From Volvariella volvacea V23 (Eukaryota > Basidiomycota > Agaricomycetes > Agaricales > Pluteaceae): a DNA stretch of 51,198 nucleotides. Positions 9,148-23,981 of this stretch are shown here, piece after piece. The notes under the pieces are model-generated. The model did no database searches, had not been told where the DNA came from, and saw only the letters and a list, made by a program, of their open reading frames with translations. The stretch is taken from positions 1-51,198 of the forward strand of contig KB722752.1 of the NCBI GenBank assembly GCA_000349905.1. The letters are read 5' to 3'. The position numbers and the translations under genes were made by a program. Numbering within the stretch: position 1 is the first letter of the stretch; each line of letters starts with the position of its first letter.

Positions 9148-10336
9148 ATGGCCCAAGTACCTCCTCCCGATGCTATGCAGGGCGTTGTGCCAGCTCCTGG
9201 CTCTGACCCAGGCTTAGCAGCTCCCGTACCGGTACCAGCTGCCGCTGCAACCGCTCCTGCAGTCCCACCAGCTGATGAATACGCATGCGAAACGCTATAC
9301 ATCCAAAACCTCAATGAAAAGATCAAACCAGAAGGCACGCATTGAATTATACTCACCTGGATATCGATGAGTAGCTAATGGTGCGGCTCTTTTTGCATGT
9401 AGTTCTGAAAGCATCTCTACGGGGTTTGTTCAAATCGTATGGGGAGGTTTTGGATGTGGTCGCGCACAAGAACTTGCGTATGCGTGGTCAAGCTTTCGTG
9501 TCGTTTGCATCGAAAGATAGTGCGCGGAGGGCATTAAAGGATGTACAACGATTCCCGCTGTACTCGAAACCAATGGTGCGCTCGCTTCTGTCATATCGCC
9601 TAGAGCAGGTGACATAACTTTTGGTTGATGTAGCAAATCTCGTTTGCACGAACGCGATCAGACGCAGTTGTCCAGAAGTTGGATGCTGAGAACTTTGATA
9701 AGCATAAGGAGGGGCGGTTGAACCATAAACGTATGTTGCACTCCTCTCTCTAGGCGTATCCGTTCCTCATTTTCAAACCATATAGAATCAACGCGCTACA
9801 CTAATCCATTGAAGCAAAAGCTAAAAGCCAAACGCCTCGCCTCTCAAAGTGCGTATCTTCTCTATTACTTTATGCCATAAACCATTGGATCTCATGTGAA
9901 CGGTGATATTTACTTCAGTGGACGGCGCAGCTGCAATCCCGATATCCAAACGACCCAACGTCCAGATGCCAGACGAATACCTCCCGCCCAACAAAATCCT
10001 CTTCCTCCAAAATCTACCCGAAAACGTTACCAAGGACCAACTCACCGCACTCTTCTCGCAGTCAGTTCCAGCTTCTCCTACTAGTGATTGTTTCTTGCTC
10101 ATTTTGTGACTGTCATTTCCTAGGTATCCAAATCTATACGAAGTTCGTCTTATCCCTACCAAGAAGGACATCGCTTTCGTGGAGTATATGGACGAGGGAA
10201 GTGCAACCGTTGCAAAGGATGCACTGCACAACTACAAACTGGATGGAGAGAACAAAATCAAGGTACGCCTAGTGTTATCGTCCCGCCATCCTAATCGTGA
10301 CCATCCATTTTCTAGATCACATTCGCAAGAAAGTGA
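9148..10336 (+). CDS. U1A/U2B''-type snRNP protein with two RRMs
   Basis: This family binds U1 and/or U2 snRNA hairpins in the spliceosome. Seven exons join in frame: 9148-9334, 9403-9575, 9634-9730, 9786-9848, 9919-10060, 10124-10262 and 10316-10336, for 273 residues (human U1A is of similar size). After a Pro/Ala-rich start comes RRM1, with RNP2 as LYIQNL and RNP1 as RGQAFVSF. A basic linker contains KQKLKAKRL. RRM2 follows, with RNP2 as ILFLQNL and RNP1 as DIAFVEYM, ending ITFARK. Fungi often have one protein serving both U1A and U2B'' roles, so I do not separate them. The first intron appears to use a GC donor (9335) instead of GT. It is convergent with the HECT ligase gene. Confidence 0.92.
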
Positions 10337-10788
10337 TCGTCTCTCCCCTGAATTCAGCCGCTCGCTTACCCCAAACCCGGATGCTGCCTTTGGCTGGCTG
10401 CTCTCACTACTCCTTTCCATCGCTTTGCGCTCCACCTGTGAACAAGAGAAGTGCACGCTTGTGCTCTCCGTTTTGCATTAGTGTATCTCCTAGACTACAT
10501 GGTTTGAAATCCAACAAACTTATACGCAGCGATGAATGTGCACGATTTTCCTGGGCACATATGGCGGTTTTTGCCATTAGCTTGATGGACATGATGTATC
10601 CAATGAAACGAACTAAATTGCTGATGGATGTATGGTACAACAATTCCGGTGCACAAAGACAGAAACCAATGATACGGCATGCAGATCTACAAAACCCAAA
10701 GAACCCTGCCTTCAGAAAGCCGAGTCCTACAAGAACACTCAAAAGTTCAACTTAAGCTGAAGTTTATCCAGTGGATGGACCAATGCCC
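10337..10788. other. Convergent intergenic region
   Basis: This lies between two converging stop codons and probably holds both 3' UTRs. Open frames here show no domain. Confidence 0.5.
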
Positions 10789-13700
10789 TCAAGATAGGTC
10801 AAATCCAGCATTGGAATAGATCGCCTTCAGCAACTTCTCCCGAAGAAGTTTTTCACTCTTGTACCTTGGAAGCTAGAGAAAAGCGTGTTACTTAACCGTA
10901 TCCTAAAAACCATATAGGAGACTCACTTTAAGAAGATTGACGCAGGTGCTTGACGAAGGTAGACGCTGTTCATCCCCTGAATCTCGGATTGAGAAGTTTG
11001 GTATCAACTCCCTGAAACCACTAAGCTATACTCAGTGTACTGTTCACGTATCAAAGATCAAAGGACACTTACAGCAGCGGTGGTCTACTGCAACTTGTTA
11101 CGAATCGGAGGAGAGCACGACGTTGATCTTGGGTGAATGAGTTGACGACCTGTTCACGAACAAGGTGAAGAAATTAGTGTCAGAATGACCTGATTATACG
11201 TATACACCCACCTTCCAGAATGTAACAATAGTCTCCTCTTTATCATCATAAACCCCACCATAGTTTGTATGCTTCCTCAAGTCATCCAAGTCAATCTCCG
11301 AATCCGTTCCTCCAAGAACCATTTGTAGTTCTTGTTGGTTGAACATCCTAACGTTCCCCAAACGCCATGTGTCAGCCGGATACAGACTAGGATGAAGAGT
11401 GAGCATATTCACCGGATCCATTTAACATCAATCATCTCCATTATTCCCTCAAAGAAGGCTTCGCTCTGCTTCCTAATCTGCTTCGACAGCCTATAGTGGG
11501 ATACCCTGAGGATATACTCTGATCGATTTTCTCTCGTCACAGGTATGTTGCTACCATTAGGTTTTAAATCGATGGTCTTCGTCACTCCAAATTCTAGCAA
11601 AAAAAATATTAGTAATGTAATTATTCAGGGCGTTTATGTCGCATACCTTCGATCGCAATTGTGAAGTTGAGTGACAGATCTTCCGGGTCGCCCGCGTAGT
11701 GCTTGAGATATATCAGACCCTTATACAAGTCGGGATCCAACGAGGCAAGATCGTCCAGCAGGCTCTGCTTGCCTAGCCACTATACATATACGCGTCAGAA
11801 AGCCCGCGTCAATGAACCAAAACGATGACCTACTTTGGCCAAGAAGAACCCAGCAAATGCGACATCAACGAGGATGCCCTCGTACATGGCTTTGCCGAGA
11901 ATACGACCGATGAACCGATACCAGCTCAGGCTGTGTGCTGTAAAAATCCTCATGGTAAATGATAAAGCCAGGGAAAGGGAGGAAACACATACATTCAGTC
12001 GCATACGCATGGGGATTAGGGTATAGCTCGTTCTTCTTGTTCGCCAACCATAACCCCCTATCCGTGTCGAACACCTCTTTACACAAGGATGTGAAGAATT
12101 CCTTGAACACTCCGCCACCGTCAATACCCGCCCTAGGTTGAAAGGAACGAACGTGAGCACACAAACGAAAGCCAAACGAATACGGATAGTGAAGCAAGCA
12201 AAAAGGAGAAAGAGGAAAAGAAAACTTACTCAGGCTGACCCCACTGATCAATAAAAGTAATCTCAATCGAATCCTTCAAATCCACCGCTGCAAGTCTATC
12301 GTACCCATCCTGTGCTACATGTCCTCTCCTTATCTGTATACGGTTTCTGTAAGTTCCCCAAAATCTCTGGTTTCTTCCTCTTTGTTTCATGTCGCTCATG
12401 ATGAAATATCTATAGATGTTAACACGGCTCTCGAACGGAATGGCAAAGGGGATGTTGTTGAGCACTCCGAGGCGGGGTGAGATTGATGCTAGCTGGCGCT
12501 TGGAGAGGACTTGCGAGAGGGAGGTGTCGGTTGCGAGTTGTTGCTGCTCGAGACTGCATATATGCGCGGATTAGAACCAGGATGGTTGAGCTATGCAGGA
12601 TAACTTACACCGCGGCGTCAATGAATGACCTCAGGTCGAATTGGGAGCTGACCAGCCAATGGTCGGCCGGCGCAAACGGTGCCCTTGAGCTAAAGATTAC
12701 AAGAAACTCGTCAACATCCGCATAAAAGGGTTTGAGGAGAGCAATGCTCACTCTCTTGCATGGATCCCCAACAAACACTTTGTGACTCTGTCCCTTACAC
12801 TCTCCCAAGAGCATTTTACAACACTGGCATTAGTCCCCGTTCCCCCCTTTCCGATGCCGGGCCCGCCTTCTTGCAGACTTATCTGATCTTCTCTCCAATA
12901 TAGAGCAAATGCAATGTTCAACAATCGTCTTGAAAAGACCGTCAATTCATCCAACGACAATGGATTACGGGTGGTCACACCCATGCCGCCACGTGAGAAG
13001 AATTCACCGTCGTCCATTGTTAGAAGCATTTGGGTGTAGAGATCGCATAGAAGGAGGAGAGGTGGCCAGTATGAAGCATTTGCTGGATCTGTTGGACGTT
13101 ACCTACTTAATTCTCGTCATCCTCGATAAAGAGGGGAACATACCCATTATTGCCCCGGGGTGCTCATCTTTCCCCATGGGTGAGGCACGAACATAGACCC
13201 TATAAAGTTCCCTCACGATTCCCCCCTTGGAATTAATCAGGACCGTGCTCAGTACTGCATCTTGGGTTCCAGGCCAGATGGTATTCAACGCCAAGGTGAA
13301 GGCAACGAATGCCTCCAGGGACTGTCGCTGAGAGACCGCCCAAAGAGACTTGATATGCGATGGAGCTGGCAATTGTGCAAGCCGTTTGAGCGTCTTAGTG
13401 TCTAACAGTGGAGGCGGTGCTGATGGTTGATTGTTGAAACTTGACACAACCCGTACACGAATTTTAGAAGAATCCTCGTCTTCATCGGGATCGGAGATAT
13501 TGGTCCATGTTGAATCTTGGTTATTTGTGCCGTTCTCATGAAGCGGCTCGAGGGAGTGAGGTGGGAGGGAATTTAGAAGAGTTGTCAACAGCTGGAGATA
13601 AGCTGTGACGGAGTGGGACGTGAGAGAGGAATAGCGGGGAACGACAAAGACTAGCAGATTGGCGATTAAATGCGCTTTAGAGTCACTTGATAATTGCGAG

Positions 13701-14681
13701 AATGATTGAAGATGGGGTGCCATTACTTGCATGCTTGCAAGAGGCAGGCTGGCCGAAAAGCGTGTGAGGGATGAGATAGGGAGACGGTTTGGAAGTAGGG
13801 GGATCGTCAGGATGTCGGAAAACAGTGAGTGGACGCATGTAGAATATTGCTGAGAGGATGAGGCGAAGGCGGTCAATGGATAGTAGGTCAACGGTACGAT
13901 GAGGGGGAGACTAGGGGACGTTGATTTGGCTTCGGGGGGCTACGAAATGTTGATGAGCGTCCGGATCAGGGTAAAATGTATGTGTGAAACTCACAATGGC
14001 ATTGAGGGCGCGTGATAAGGGCGAGTAGTACTGTCGATTGATGAGATAGGAGAGAATTTGCTGTGTAAAATTCGATCCTGGTCCGAGGTGTTTGGAGGAT
14101 ACTTCAGGGGATAGAAATGCGTTCAATATCCAGAGATGCTGAGATGCAGCAGAGGATCTAGCAAGAATGATGAAAAGTATATTGGATATAACGACCCTCG
14201 TACATACCGTGGTGCATTCGCCACTGACTGCAAGAGCAAAAGGCAAGCCTTCCGTATGAGTACAAACCAGCTCTCTTGATGGGGACCACTGGCAGGTGCG
14301 AATAATGCGGCTGGCCACGGGGGAGATTAATGATTGGAGCGACAGAGAGCTGATAGACTTACCTTCCCCCAATTCCACCAAAGCGCTTGACCACTGCGCC
14401 AATACAGCCTCATCCTGCCCTATCAAGACGAGACACCGTAATCCTGTCAAGCCAGTAACATCACTCGCGAATGTCTTGCGCAATTCATTCCGCATCAACC
14501 TGGCTTGGTGCACACCCCTCCACCATGCTTGGATGCGTGTGGCGCTTTCTTGTCTTCGTTTCTGTTCCAGGCGTCCGAGACGATCGGCTTTAGCCTGACC
14601 CAGAACGTCTGTGGATGAGGAGGCTGACGACGCGCCACCGAGGTTTATTGCTCGTCGTCTCTCATGATCAAAGCTGAACAT
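10789..14681 (-). CDS. HUL5: HECT E3 ubiquitin ligase, HUL5/UBE3C type
   Basis: HECT ligases take ubiquitin from an E2 onto a catalytic Cys and pass it to the substrate. HUL5/UBE3C works with the proteasome to extend chains. The start at 14681 gives MFSFDHERRRAINLGGA, the family N-terminus, followed by an IQ-like helix (ATRIQAWWRGVHQARL). Many exons follow. The first are 14363-14681 and 14208-14310, and a long one (~13110-13939) carries LTYYPLTAFASSSQ. The HECT domain shows AGIDGGGVFKEFFTSLCKEV, WYRFIGRILGKAMYEGILVD, IRMFNQQELQMVLGG and HTNYGGVYDD. The catalytic Cys is in RLPSSSTCVNLLK, codon 10942-10944. The C-terminus ends NAGFDLS, with the stop at 10789-10791. The visible domains are complete and I see no break. 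Not every internal splice was resolved. Confidence 0.92.
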
Positions 14682-15894
14682 TGCAAAGGGAAATCTAGAG
14701 GTGTGGAGTTCGTGGGTATGCGATGGGGGGGCGCCGAGATAATGGTCTTTGGGAAAGGGCGATGACGCGGAGGCACAGGTGCTTGCGCAAGTCCGAGCCT
14801 GCTTCCAATGAGGTTAATAATCAGGGCGGCCACTATTGGTCCGCTAGATGACAACTCCGGTAAGGAGTTTGCCCAATGATTCTGCAGGCTCAAGCCAGGA
14901 CTCTGGTAGTGGTGGTCCCGGGCTTGTGAACCAACGCTGTTGGATCCGTAGAAGACGAATGCTCAACGATGCCCAAGGCGACTAACGCGTTTCGCCGCCC
15001 AACTAAAACGCCGGTGTGACGTAGGTGTGACACCAGGAGGGCACACGCTTCATGGCCCGGGTCTGTCATTTCTGTTACTTGGGCAAAACCTGGAGAGCTG
15101 AAACCAGGTACAGCTCAACAGTGGTCTTGGCAAAACAGCCAGCGAGATTACCCAGACACCTGCAGCTAGCTGGCCGCGCGGTCTCGGGCTCACCACTTTT
15201 CAAGTTATGGTTGGCGTACAACAGAGGAGGCCTCTATTCGGTTTTTGGATACGCTCGATCAGCTACACTCCTTGGTAGACACATGGTCAAGCGATCCTGA
15301 TATGTGCAATGCTGGCAGTAAGTATTATTTCGTTTCCCAGACCCCAGACCCACACCTATCACTGGTGCCTTTTGCAGTGTTGCTCCTGCCGAGTTTTTGT
15401 CAAACCGCGCAAAAAGTTGCACTTTGGGTCGCACTCCTGTAAGGCGTCAATAGGGGTGGGTCCAGAGATTCTGCCCCTGAGATACTTTCCGCCCTTTTGG
15501 GTTGTGGCCTGCTGGTGCGATGCCCATTCTATCTTACGATTGCTGACCTACTCAATCAGCTGTAGGTCAAACGCATTTCAGAACGCATGGCGGTCGAAAC
15601 TGGTATGATACGCCTTGGCACTGTCCACTAAAGTGAGAGGTTTCCCTGCACACCCCCACCCAATAAGCTTATCAGTTTCAGAATGCTTCTATTGGAGGAA
15701 GTTGTATTGGTGTATTAGGTACTCCGAATTATTGTCAAGTAGATTACTGTAGGGTAGCGACAGCAGCTGATTGCCTCCTGGCGCCGAGGCGCGGGTGTCC
15801 GCAGCTCGTCGACACCGAGCATCGCTGCGGCGTCCAACGGTGTGAATTGTGCGAGCGTGAAATGTGGCGGTGCAGTGCGCAGGCGAGGGCGGAG
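14682..15894. other. Intergenic between HUL5-type and actin genes
   Basis: About 1.2 kb lie between the divergent HECT gene and actin. It must hold both promoters. Short open frames (for example near 15052-15440 on +) show no domain or splice logic. Confidence 0.5.
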
Positions 15895-16008
15895 CTAGCC
15901 GTGATTGGCAAGCGGTCGCAGCAGCATATAAACTGATCAACCAAACACTCCTGCCTCTTACCACAGACCATCTCTTTGTTTCTACATCTCTGATACCTAC
16001 AATCTACC
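15895..16008 (+). promoter_or_regulatory. Actin core promoter and 5' UTR
   Basis: A reverse CCAAT box (ATTGG) is at 15904-15908 and a TATA-like TATAAA at 15927-15932. A pyrimidine-rich stretch leads to the actin ATG at 16009. This spacing suits a strongly expressed fungal gene. The transcription start itself is inferred. Confidence 0.6.
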
Positions 16009-17681
<1,673 letters not shown>

Positions 17682-18261
17682 GCGAAAGAGGGTGAATAGA
17701 ATGCAGTCCTTTGCGCGTGTACTTATTATAGCTGGATCGTAATGACTTTGAATAACGAATTTCTTTGGTTAAGGGTTTTTTGTGGGCCCGAAGCGTGAAG
17801 ACCACATAACCTACTGATTTGATCTCCATTTGGTGAAGAGCCATTTGTTGAGCCTATTGCGTGTACTTTGGAGTTTCCGTTCGGAGTTTCTGTACATGTC
17901 GGTGACCCCATGGGGGCATCCCCCCGTTTTATCTTCGAGGGCAATTGCTTGATGGAGTTTAATTCATATGACATGGACTTTATCGCTGTGAGACTCTGAC
18001 TGCCTATACAAGCCTTGCCTTTCTCTTTGACCCACACGTACAGGACGGAGTTGCAGTTCTGCCCTTTTCTGTAACTATCAGCATCTCTGACGATTGTTGA
18101 CCCAAGTCACTGGCAACAATTCAGACATGCAACAGCCACTTTTCTCATTGTGCTCTGGTGCGCTTCTCGCCTTTTTGACAATGCGCTGCTTCTAACTTCC
18201 GTAGAGGTTTTTCTCGGGGTGCTAAACTTCCTAATTTACTAGGCACATCCCAGACATGACG

Positions 18262-19420
18262 CAGCCCAACTATCGATCGCCCCCGTCGCTAAAGCATCGC
18301 GGTCCGTCTGGCCAGAAGGATACTCGCGTGGAATATGCGCCTGATCTATGCAGATTCCAAATCTGACTCTGAAGTACCTACCTGAACGCGATATTGTGAC
18401 CATTAAACGCGGAGGAAAACTTGCGTTCCACGACGAACTATACCTCTCTCCTGAGGAGCATCTCGTTCTACTGCCAGTTGAAGCTCCACCGAACCCTACA
18501 GCCAATCGGGAGAAGATGCTCGAAATGTTCGTTGGGCCGGCGTTTTATAGTCGATCTAGGTCGTATGACCGGGGTCGTTCTCGACTTTGGAGATGATGGC
18601 GCCATAGCCATAGCCATTTAGGAAGGGTCTTCCTTTCCCTCGTGTTATTCTCCACCTTGACTTGGCCTCAAGCTATTGGGATCTCAAAGATTATTCGGTC
18701 AGCACTTTTATGGAACAGGGCATTCTTCTGGTGCTTTTGCGGAATGAGAAGCTTTGCGGTATGGTTTCGTGATTATTGAGTTGCGGGTCACTCATCCTTA
18801 GGCTGTGGAGGATAGTTAAGAGGTGTGGGATGGGCAGGTTTTTATTATGAGAAACGAGCTTTAAGTAAGCTTTTGACTACTAGCAGTCCAAGCGGCACTA
18901 ACTATTCGTATGGAATTTGTACCTGAAGCGTTCTTTCAACTATCCTTGCTAGGATACGAAGCCACAACTCCAAGCACCCACGAGACGACGTCGTTACTAG
19001 ACCTTCTAAATCCATCGTCTGACCTTCGCGCTCTTGCACTTTCAATTCTGCCGCCGAATTCGTCGTGACCCTTACGGAAATGTCGTCCTTGCTGGTGGTA
19101 CAATGATGGTTCTTTAATTTATATCGCTGTTCGCATGTCATCAGACCTACTGGTACCCCTACTAGCACGACTACAGGGGGTGGTTCTCGTCAGACTCACC
19201 CCGCTGAATTGATCAATTCCGTTTGGACGCTAAGATGATAGGTCAAGATCGTCGCACCTTTCGAATACAAGTATTCTGCCTGAACCGGTGGTTCAATTTT
19301 GGTTACTCTCAATACTTACCCCAAAATTCTAGTACTCAAAGTAAGAGTGTAATGAAGCCGGTTCTGGAATTATTCATTGCTACATGTGCTCCGTAATTTT
19401 ACTTCTTTTGCTATTCGGAA
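18262..19420 (+). pseudogene. Actin pseudogene (second copy)
   Basis: Actin fragments lie in the right order but are broken. Near 18345-18530 the strand reads QIPNLTLKYLPERDIV and LSPEEHLVLLPVEAPPNP, matching the [10 protein letters not shown]...[16 protein letters not shown] region. Further on are EATTPSTHETT, RRDPYGNVVLAGGT (near 19060-19100) and VKIVAPFEYKYSA, followed directly by a stop. A large part of the central ATPase domain is missing or scrambled, and frames change between pieces. It lies between the intact gene and the third copy, all on +, so it fits tandem duplication followed by decay. Confidence 0.9.
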
Positions 19421-20072
19421 TAAGCTATTGACATTTTGACCCAGAGTGTTCCTGATGCAGTCTATCGCTATCAAAGTTGAAGCTTAGTATCTTACACGTG
19501 TGCTCCTCAATTCGCCAATGTGTCAGCGCCAATATTCCTTACCTTACATGACCAAATGCATAATTTTTGCCACAACGTCAGGCCTGTGCATCCCTTCAGC
19601 ACATTACGCAGCCCACATTAGCCCGAATGCCAGGCGCTTTCGAACCCCAAAGTTCGCCGTCAGTCTATTGAGGCGGCGGTGTCACTCTCAAAGTTTCAGC
19701 ACGACGCCACGGTCCAAATGAATGCACTTCACGTCTTGTGTCAGTGTATGCTAGCAACGGCCTTGTAAACCTTGTTTTTTGGTTGACGACCGCAACGTGC
19801 CATTCTGGGTGTCCATTAATTTCAGGTACGACATCTCCGTGTTCCATCCCTAGAAAGGCTTGTGTCCATATTTGGCTTCCCTCTGCGGATGAGTCGATGG
19901 AATGAAATTCTTGATTGAAAGGTGGCGGTGGTATAAGAAGGTTGAACCGAGCAAGTGGGGATGTCTTATTTCCTTTCCTCTTGATCTCTTGGTGTTGGAT
20001 ATGGGTGAAACTGCGATTGTATTGTTCCCTTACGCTTGCACTATTTGTACATACTGACGAGTCTATTCTTAG

Positions 20073-21640
20073 GTTATCGACAATGGCTCTGGGATGATCA
20101 AGGCTGGTGGTAAGAGTTCCCGTCTGTCTACTGAAATGCTAATGTTGACACTATCGTCCTTCAGTCGCAGGTGATTTATTTTTCAGCTTAGCAGGCGCGT
20201 AGCGATTAAGCTGGTTTGATGTAGGCCAGGAGAAGCCGAGCACTACATTCCCGTAAGGGCCCTGTGTGGGCATTTCTACCAACATCCATTGGCACTTACC
20301 ATGCCGTGTCTTAGTCCTGTTGTTGGCCATCGTCGCTACTATGGAATTGTTTGCGGAGGGATAGGTGTGAAAGACAATTATGTCGGGTATGTCAATCAAA
20401 GGCATTTGCATTATCGACTTTGCTAACCCTTGACGTGGGCATGTAGGTACGAAGTAAGGTCACAACTCCCAAGTACCCTGACATTGAAATACCCAATCGA
20501 GCGGGGAATCATCACCGACTGGAACGGCATGGAGAAAATCTGGAATCACATCTTTTCCAGCGAACTTCACGTCGTTCCCGAGGAATGCTCGGTGCTTTTG
20601 ACAGACACTCCCTTGAATCCTGTCCCTAAACGGGAGAAGATGACCGAGGTTATGTTCGAAACGTTTAACGTCCCCGGACTGTATATCGAGGACCAAGCGG
20701 TCTTATCTTTGTATGCAAGTGGTTGCAACACTGGCATAGTTCTCGACTCCGGGGATGGGGTGACACATTCCGTTCCTATTATCAATGGAAGAGCCGTCCC
20801 CAATGCCGCCCTTCGTCTTGACCTCGGTGGTCGTGACCTGACTGCTCACTTGACAAGGATAATCACTGAAGGTGGACACTCTCTCGCAAACCCTGTGGAG
20901 AGTGAAAGCGTTAGAGACATAAAGGAAAAGATGTGTTATGTTGCTTTGGATTACGAACAGGAATACAAAGTAGCTCAGGCAGACTCGGACAACCTGGGTA
21001 GAAGCTATGAGTTGCCAGATGGTCGAAAAATCACGATAGTGAATGAACGGTAGGTGCTGTCCTCCCACGAATGATTAAGGTAAACCCATGAATTGCTGAA
21101 AATGCTTCCTGTATTGTAGATTCCGTACTCCGGAGGCCCTCTTTCAGCCCCAGCTTGCAGGTGTTGAGGGACCTGGCATCCACGACATGATGTGAGCTCA
21201 ATTCCTGCTTGACGCAGGCCTCGTCTCTTGATACTTTCCTTTAGCTCTGGCTCCATAAGCAACTTTGATCCCGACGTCCAAGTTGAACTTTATCGAAATA
21301 TCGTCCTGGCCGGCGGGTCGACTATGTTTCCTGGTATAGACAATCGACTGACGCTGGAATTGTCCGGTGTTGCTCCTTCAGAGGTAGGCAAATCATCATT
21401 CATTGTGCACTGTAGTTCACCGCGGAACGGTCAAGGTTCTCGTGTCCGATCTACCTGAGCGCCAGTACTCAGCGTGGATAGGTGGCTCCATGCTTGCCTC
21501 TCTTAGCACTTTCCGAAGCACGTGTTGGAAGTATAAGGAGTACGATGAAATTGGTCCCACTATTATTCATCGCAGTATGTATTTTGTCGTCGTGGAGATC
21601 TATCCCAAGTGCTTACCCCAACCCCAGGTCGGGGCAGACA
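20073..21640 (+). pseudogene. Divergent third actin copy, 3' end apparently broken
   Basis: Exons matching actin exons 2-8 are open and correctly phased: 20073-20109, 20165-20170 (again 6 nt), 20225-20252, 20315-20386, 20447-21049, 21120-21191 and 21245-21383. They read [45 protein letters not shown] and NIVLAGGSTMFPGIDNR. The next exon should begin with the VKVLV codons at 21430, but the preceding bases are CG, not AG. The nearest AG upstream (~21415) puts the rest out of frame. Beyond it the strand still reads SAWIGGSMLASLSTF and EYDEIGPTIIHR. The final KCF-type end is also altered. I did not find the first exon (the MEEE equivalent). Many substitutions suggest relaxed constraint. It could still make a shortened actin-like protein. 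Confidence 0.65.
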
Positions 21641-22021
21641 GGAAAAATAGTGTGCTAAAGGACATGCTGCTCTTGTACCATTTCGTGTATCCCGATGCGT
21701 CTCCGAGTTGTTATTTATTTCTTGACCTCTGACGGAGTAAATGACGCCGAGGCAGCCAGAGAGAGCTGCGTCCAGGCCCGGCACGGACCGCGCAGCTCAC
21801 GGATTCACGTGATTGGCGATTAGACTGCTGCCAGCCCTGCAATTCACAACTTTTGGTTGACCTTAACTTTATCGAGACGAACGTTCGTTCCTCTCCCTGA
21901 CGCTCCCTCTTTTTTACACGTAGTAGCTGGTGAAAGGTGACAAGGCTTTTTACGCTGCCTCTGAGCGTCTTGAGGCCTTGACAGTATCACACCGCTTATC
22001 GACAAGAAAAAGATAGACGAG

Positions 22022-23981
22022 ATGGGTTATATCCCGCAACAGTCTTTAGAAAACCTCAAAAAATATGCGTACAAAGGCGTAGATAAGTGAGTAGGTTTCT
22101 TAGAGCTGTCGTGAGTAGCACCTTGAACTAATAATTTTTTGCTTCTGTGCAATGTCACGATTTGTCTGGTTATAAATAGGTCACTAGTGTCGAAATATGT
22201 TCTGGGACCGTTCTGGAGTTGGTTCGTTACTTTGTGGCCTACTACTATAGCACCTAATACTGTGAGCACATCTGATCCTCCATTCCTCAATCCCTGCCCC
22301 CTTGGCTATCCGATGTCACCCTTTTGGTGAAACTCTGTACTCATATGGGTGCCATTGCAGATTACGCTTACGGGACTTTTAATCGTATTTTATAACTTTA
22401 CGACCATGATGTATTACGACCCCGTATATTTGACGGAGAAGGAGGGTGCAGATGGACCACCACGATGGATATACTTTACGTGGGTATTCTTCTTTGAGTC
22501 TTCAGTCCCCTTTTCTCCGGAGTTCAGCCAATGGTGGTGTTACGTCGCTGACGTGTACCGCTGGAACGAAACTGCCGGTCAGCGTGTCCAAATGCTACCC
22601 GTTCTTGATAGCATGGTCGATTCCTAAATTTGCACTGACACCTCGATTGCAGATGGGCAGTTGGACTATTCTTATACCAGACATTGGACGCTATCGATGG
22701 CAAGCAGGCCAGGAGGACTGGCATGGCGGGACCGCTGGGAGAAATGTTTGATCATGGTGCGTACATATCCCCTGAACATGTTGGAACACATCGACTTCTC
22801 GTCCAATCATTAGCGCTGATCTCGAGACTGACGATACGAGTACAGGGTGCGACGCATTGAATACCACTGTGAGACTCCTTTTTGCACCAGTCAAATTGTA
22901 ATTCGAGACTAAGAGGGGTTGGTGCTCCAGTTGGAAGTTACTCTAGCTTCCTATGCGCTCAACCTGGGACGTTCTTGGTGGACGGTTGCTTCCCAAATTG
23001 CTACTCTGGCTAACTTCTACTTGACAACTTGGGAGGAGTATCATACTGGTATGGCAATCTGCTCCTGCTAATCCATGTTCGCCTACATCATGCGTGATAG
23101 GACAATTATATCTTGGTGTCTTCTCCGGGCCTGTTGAGGGTATCTTGATGATTGTCCTCATTTACTTTGTCACTGGAATTTTCGGTGAGTATTGACATTA
23201 GACAGCATTTCTGAGCATTAATACTAACTCCTATAGGACCTACATTCTGGGACCAGAAAATCTTGACCTTCCTACGAATTGAACACCTCTCCATCTTCGA
23301 GAAGGTGCCAAATTACCCACTCAACGAGTCATTCATGATTTTTGCTGGGTTTGGATTAGCATTTAACATCCTCGTTTCCTACTCCAACGTTCGAGTTGCC
23401 ATGAAGCGATCAAACAAATCTACCTTCCGACCCCTTGTCTACCTTCTTCCATTCGTCGTCGCAGCATTTATCCAAGTTGCATGGCTATCAGTCCCACGTT
23501 ACAATAACTCTCGTATCATCAACTCGGCGGCTTTTGTACCATTCTTGTGTGCCTGGGGATTGCAATTCGCCCACCAGGTCGGAAGGATGATTTTGGCCCA
23601 TGTTACGAGTGGGCCATTTCCCATGTGGGATTGGATATGGATATGGAGTATAATCGGAGCTCTAGATGCCAACTTGCCTCGTCTCTTTAAACAGTGAGTC
23701 TTCAATTTTTTAGCAGTCCTTCCCCTTCCTCTAGCATGACTCCCGTATTGATGTCTACTGCTATGCCTGGTAGTGCACCAATTATTCAAACTTCGGCCAA
23801 AAGCACGACTATCTTCGTCTGGTTCACCCTGATCGTCTCCTTCCTGGCCTACTTCCGATTCTGCACGCTTGTGATTAACGACATTACCAATTATTTGGGG
23901 ATTGCTTGTTTCACGGTTCGGAAGAAGGATGAAAAAGGTGTTTGGAGGAAGAAGGATGTTCCCAATGGCAAAATCGCATAG
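22022..23981 (+). CDS. EPT1: Choline/ethanolamine phosphotransferase (CDP-alcohol type)
   Basis: This membrane enzyme transfers phosphocholine or phosphoethanolamine from the CDP form to diacylglycerol, the last step of the Kennedy pathway in the ER/Golgi. Nine exons join to 419 residues: 22022-22086, 22180-22261, 22361-22479, 22653-22756, 22846-22868, 22931-23048, 23101-23184, 23237-23693 and 23774-23981. It starts [20 protein letters not shown]. The CDP-alcohol phosphotransferase motif D-x2-DG-x2-AR-x8-G-x3-D-x3-D is complete: [16 protein letters not shown], then [11 protein letters not shown], split by an intron inside the Gly codon. Several hydrophobic helices follow, and the tail is basic ([14 protein letters not shown]). 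Whether it prefers choline or ethanolamine cannot be told from sequence. It follows the actin array on the same strand. Confidence 0.93.

Noticed and set aside
10407..10742. 111-codon minus-strand frame between U1A and HUL5-type genes
   Set aside because: It sits where both 3' UTRs must be and shows no domain.
18262..19420. Second actin copy as a functional gene
   Set aside because: Fragments change frame, hit stops and lack much of the ATPase core.
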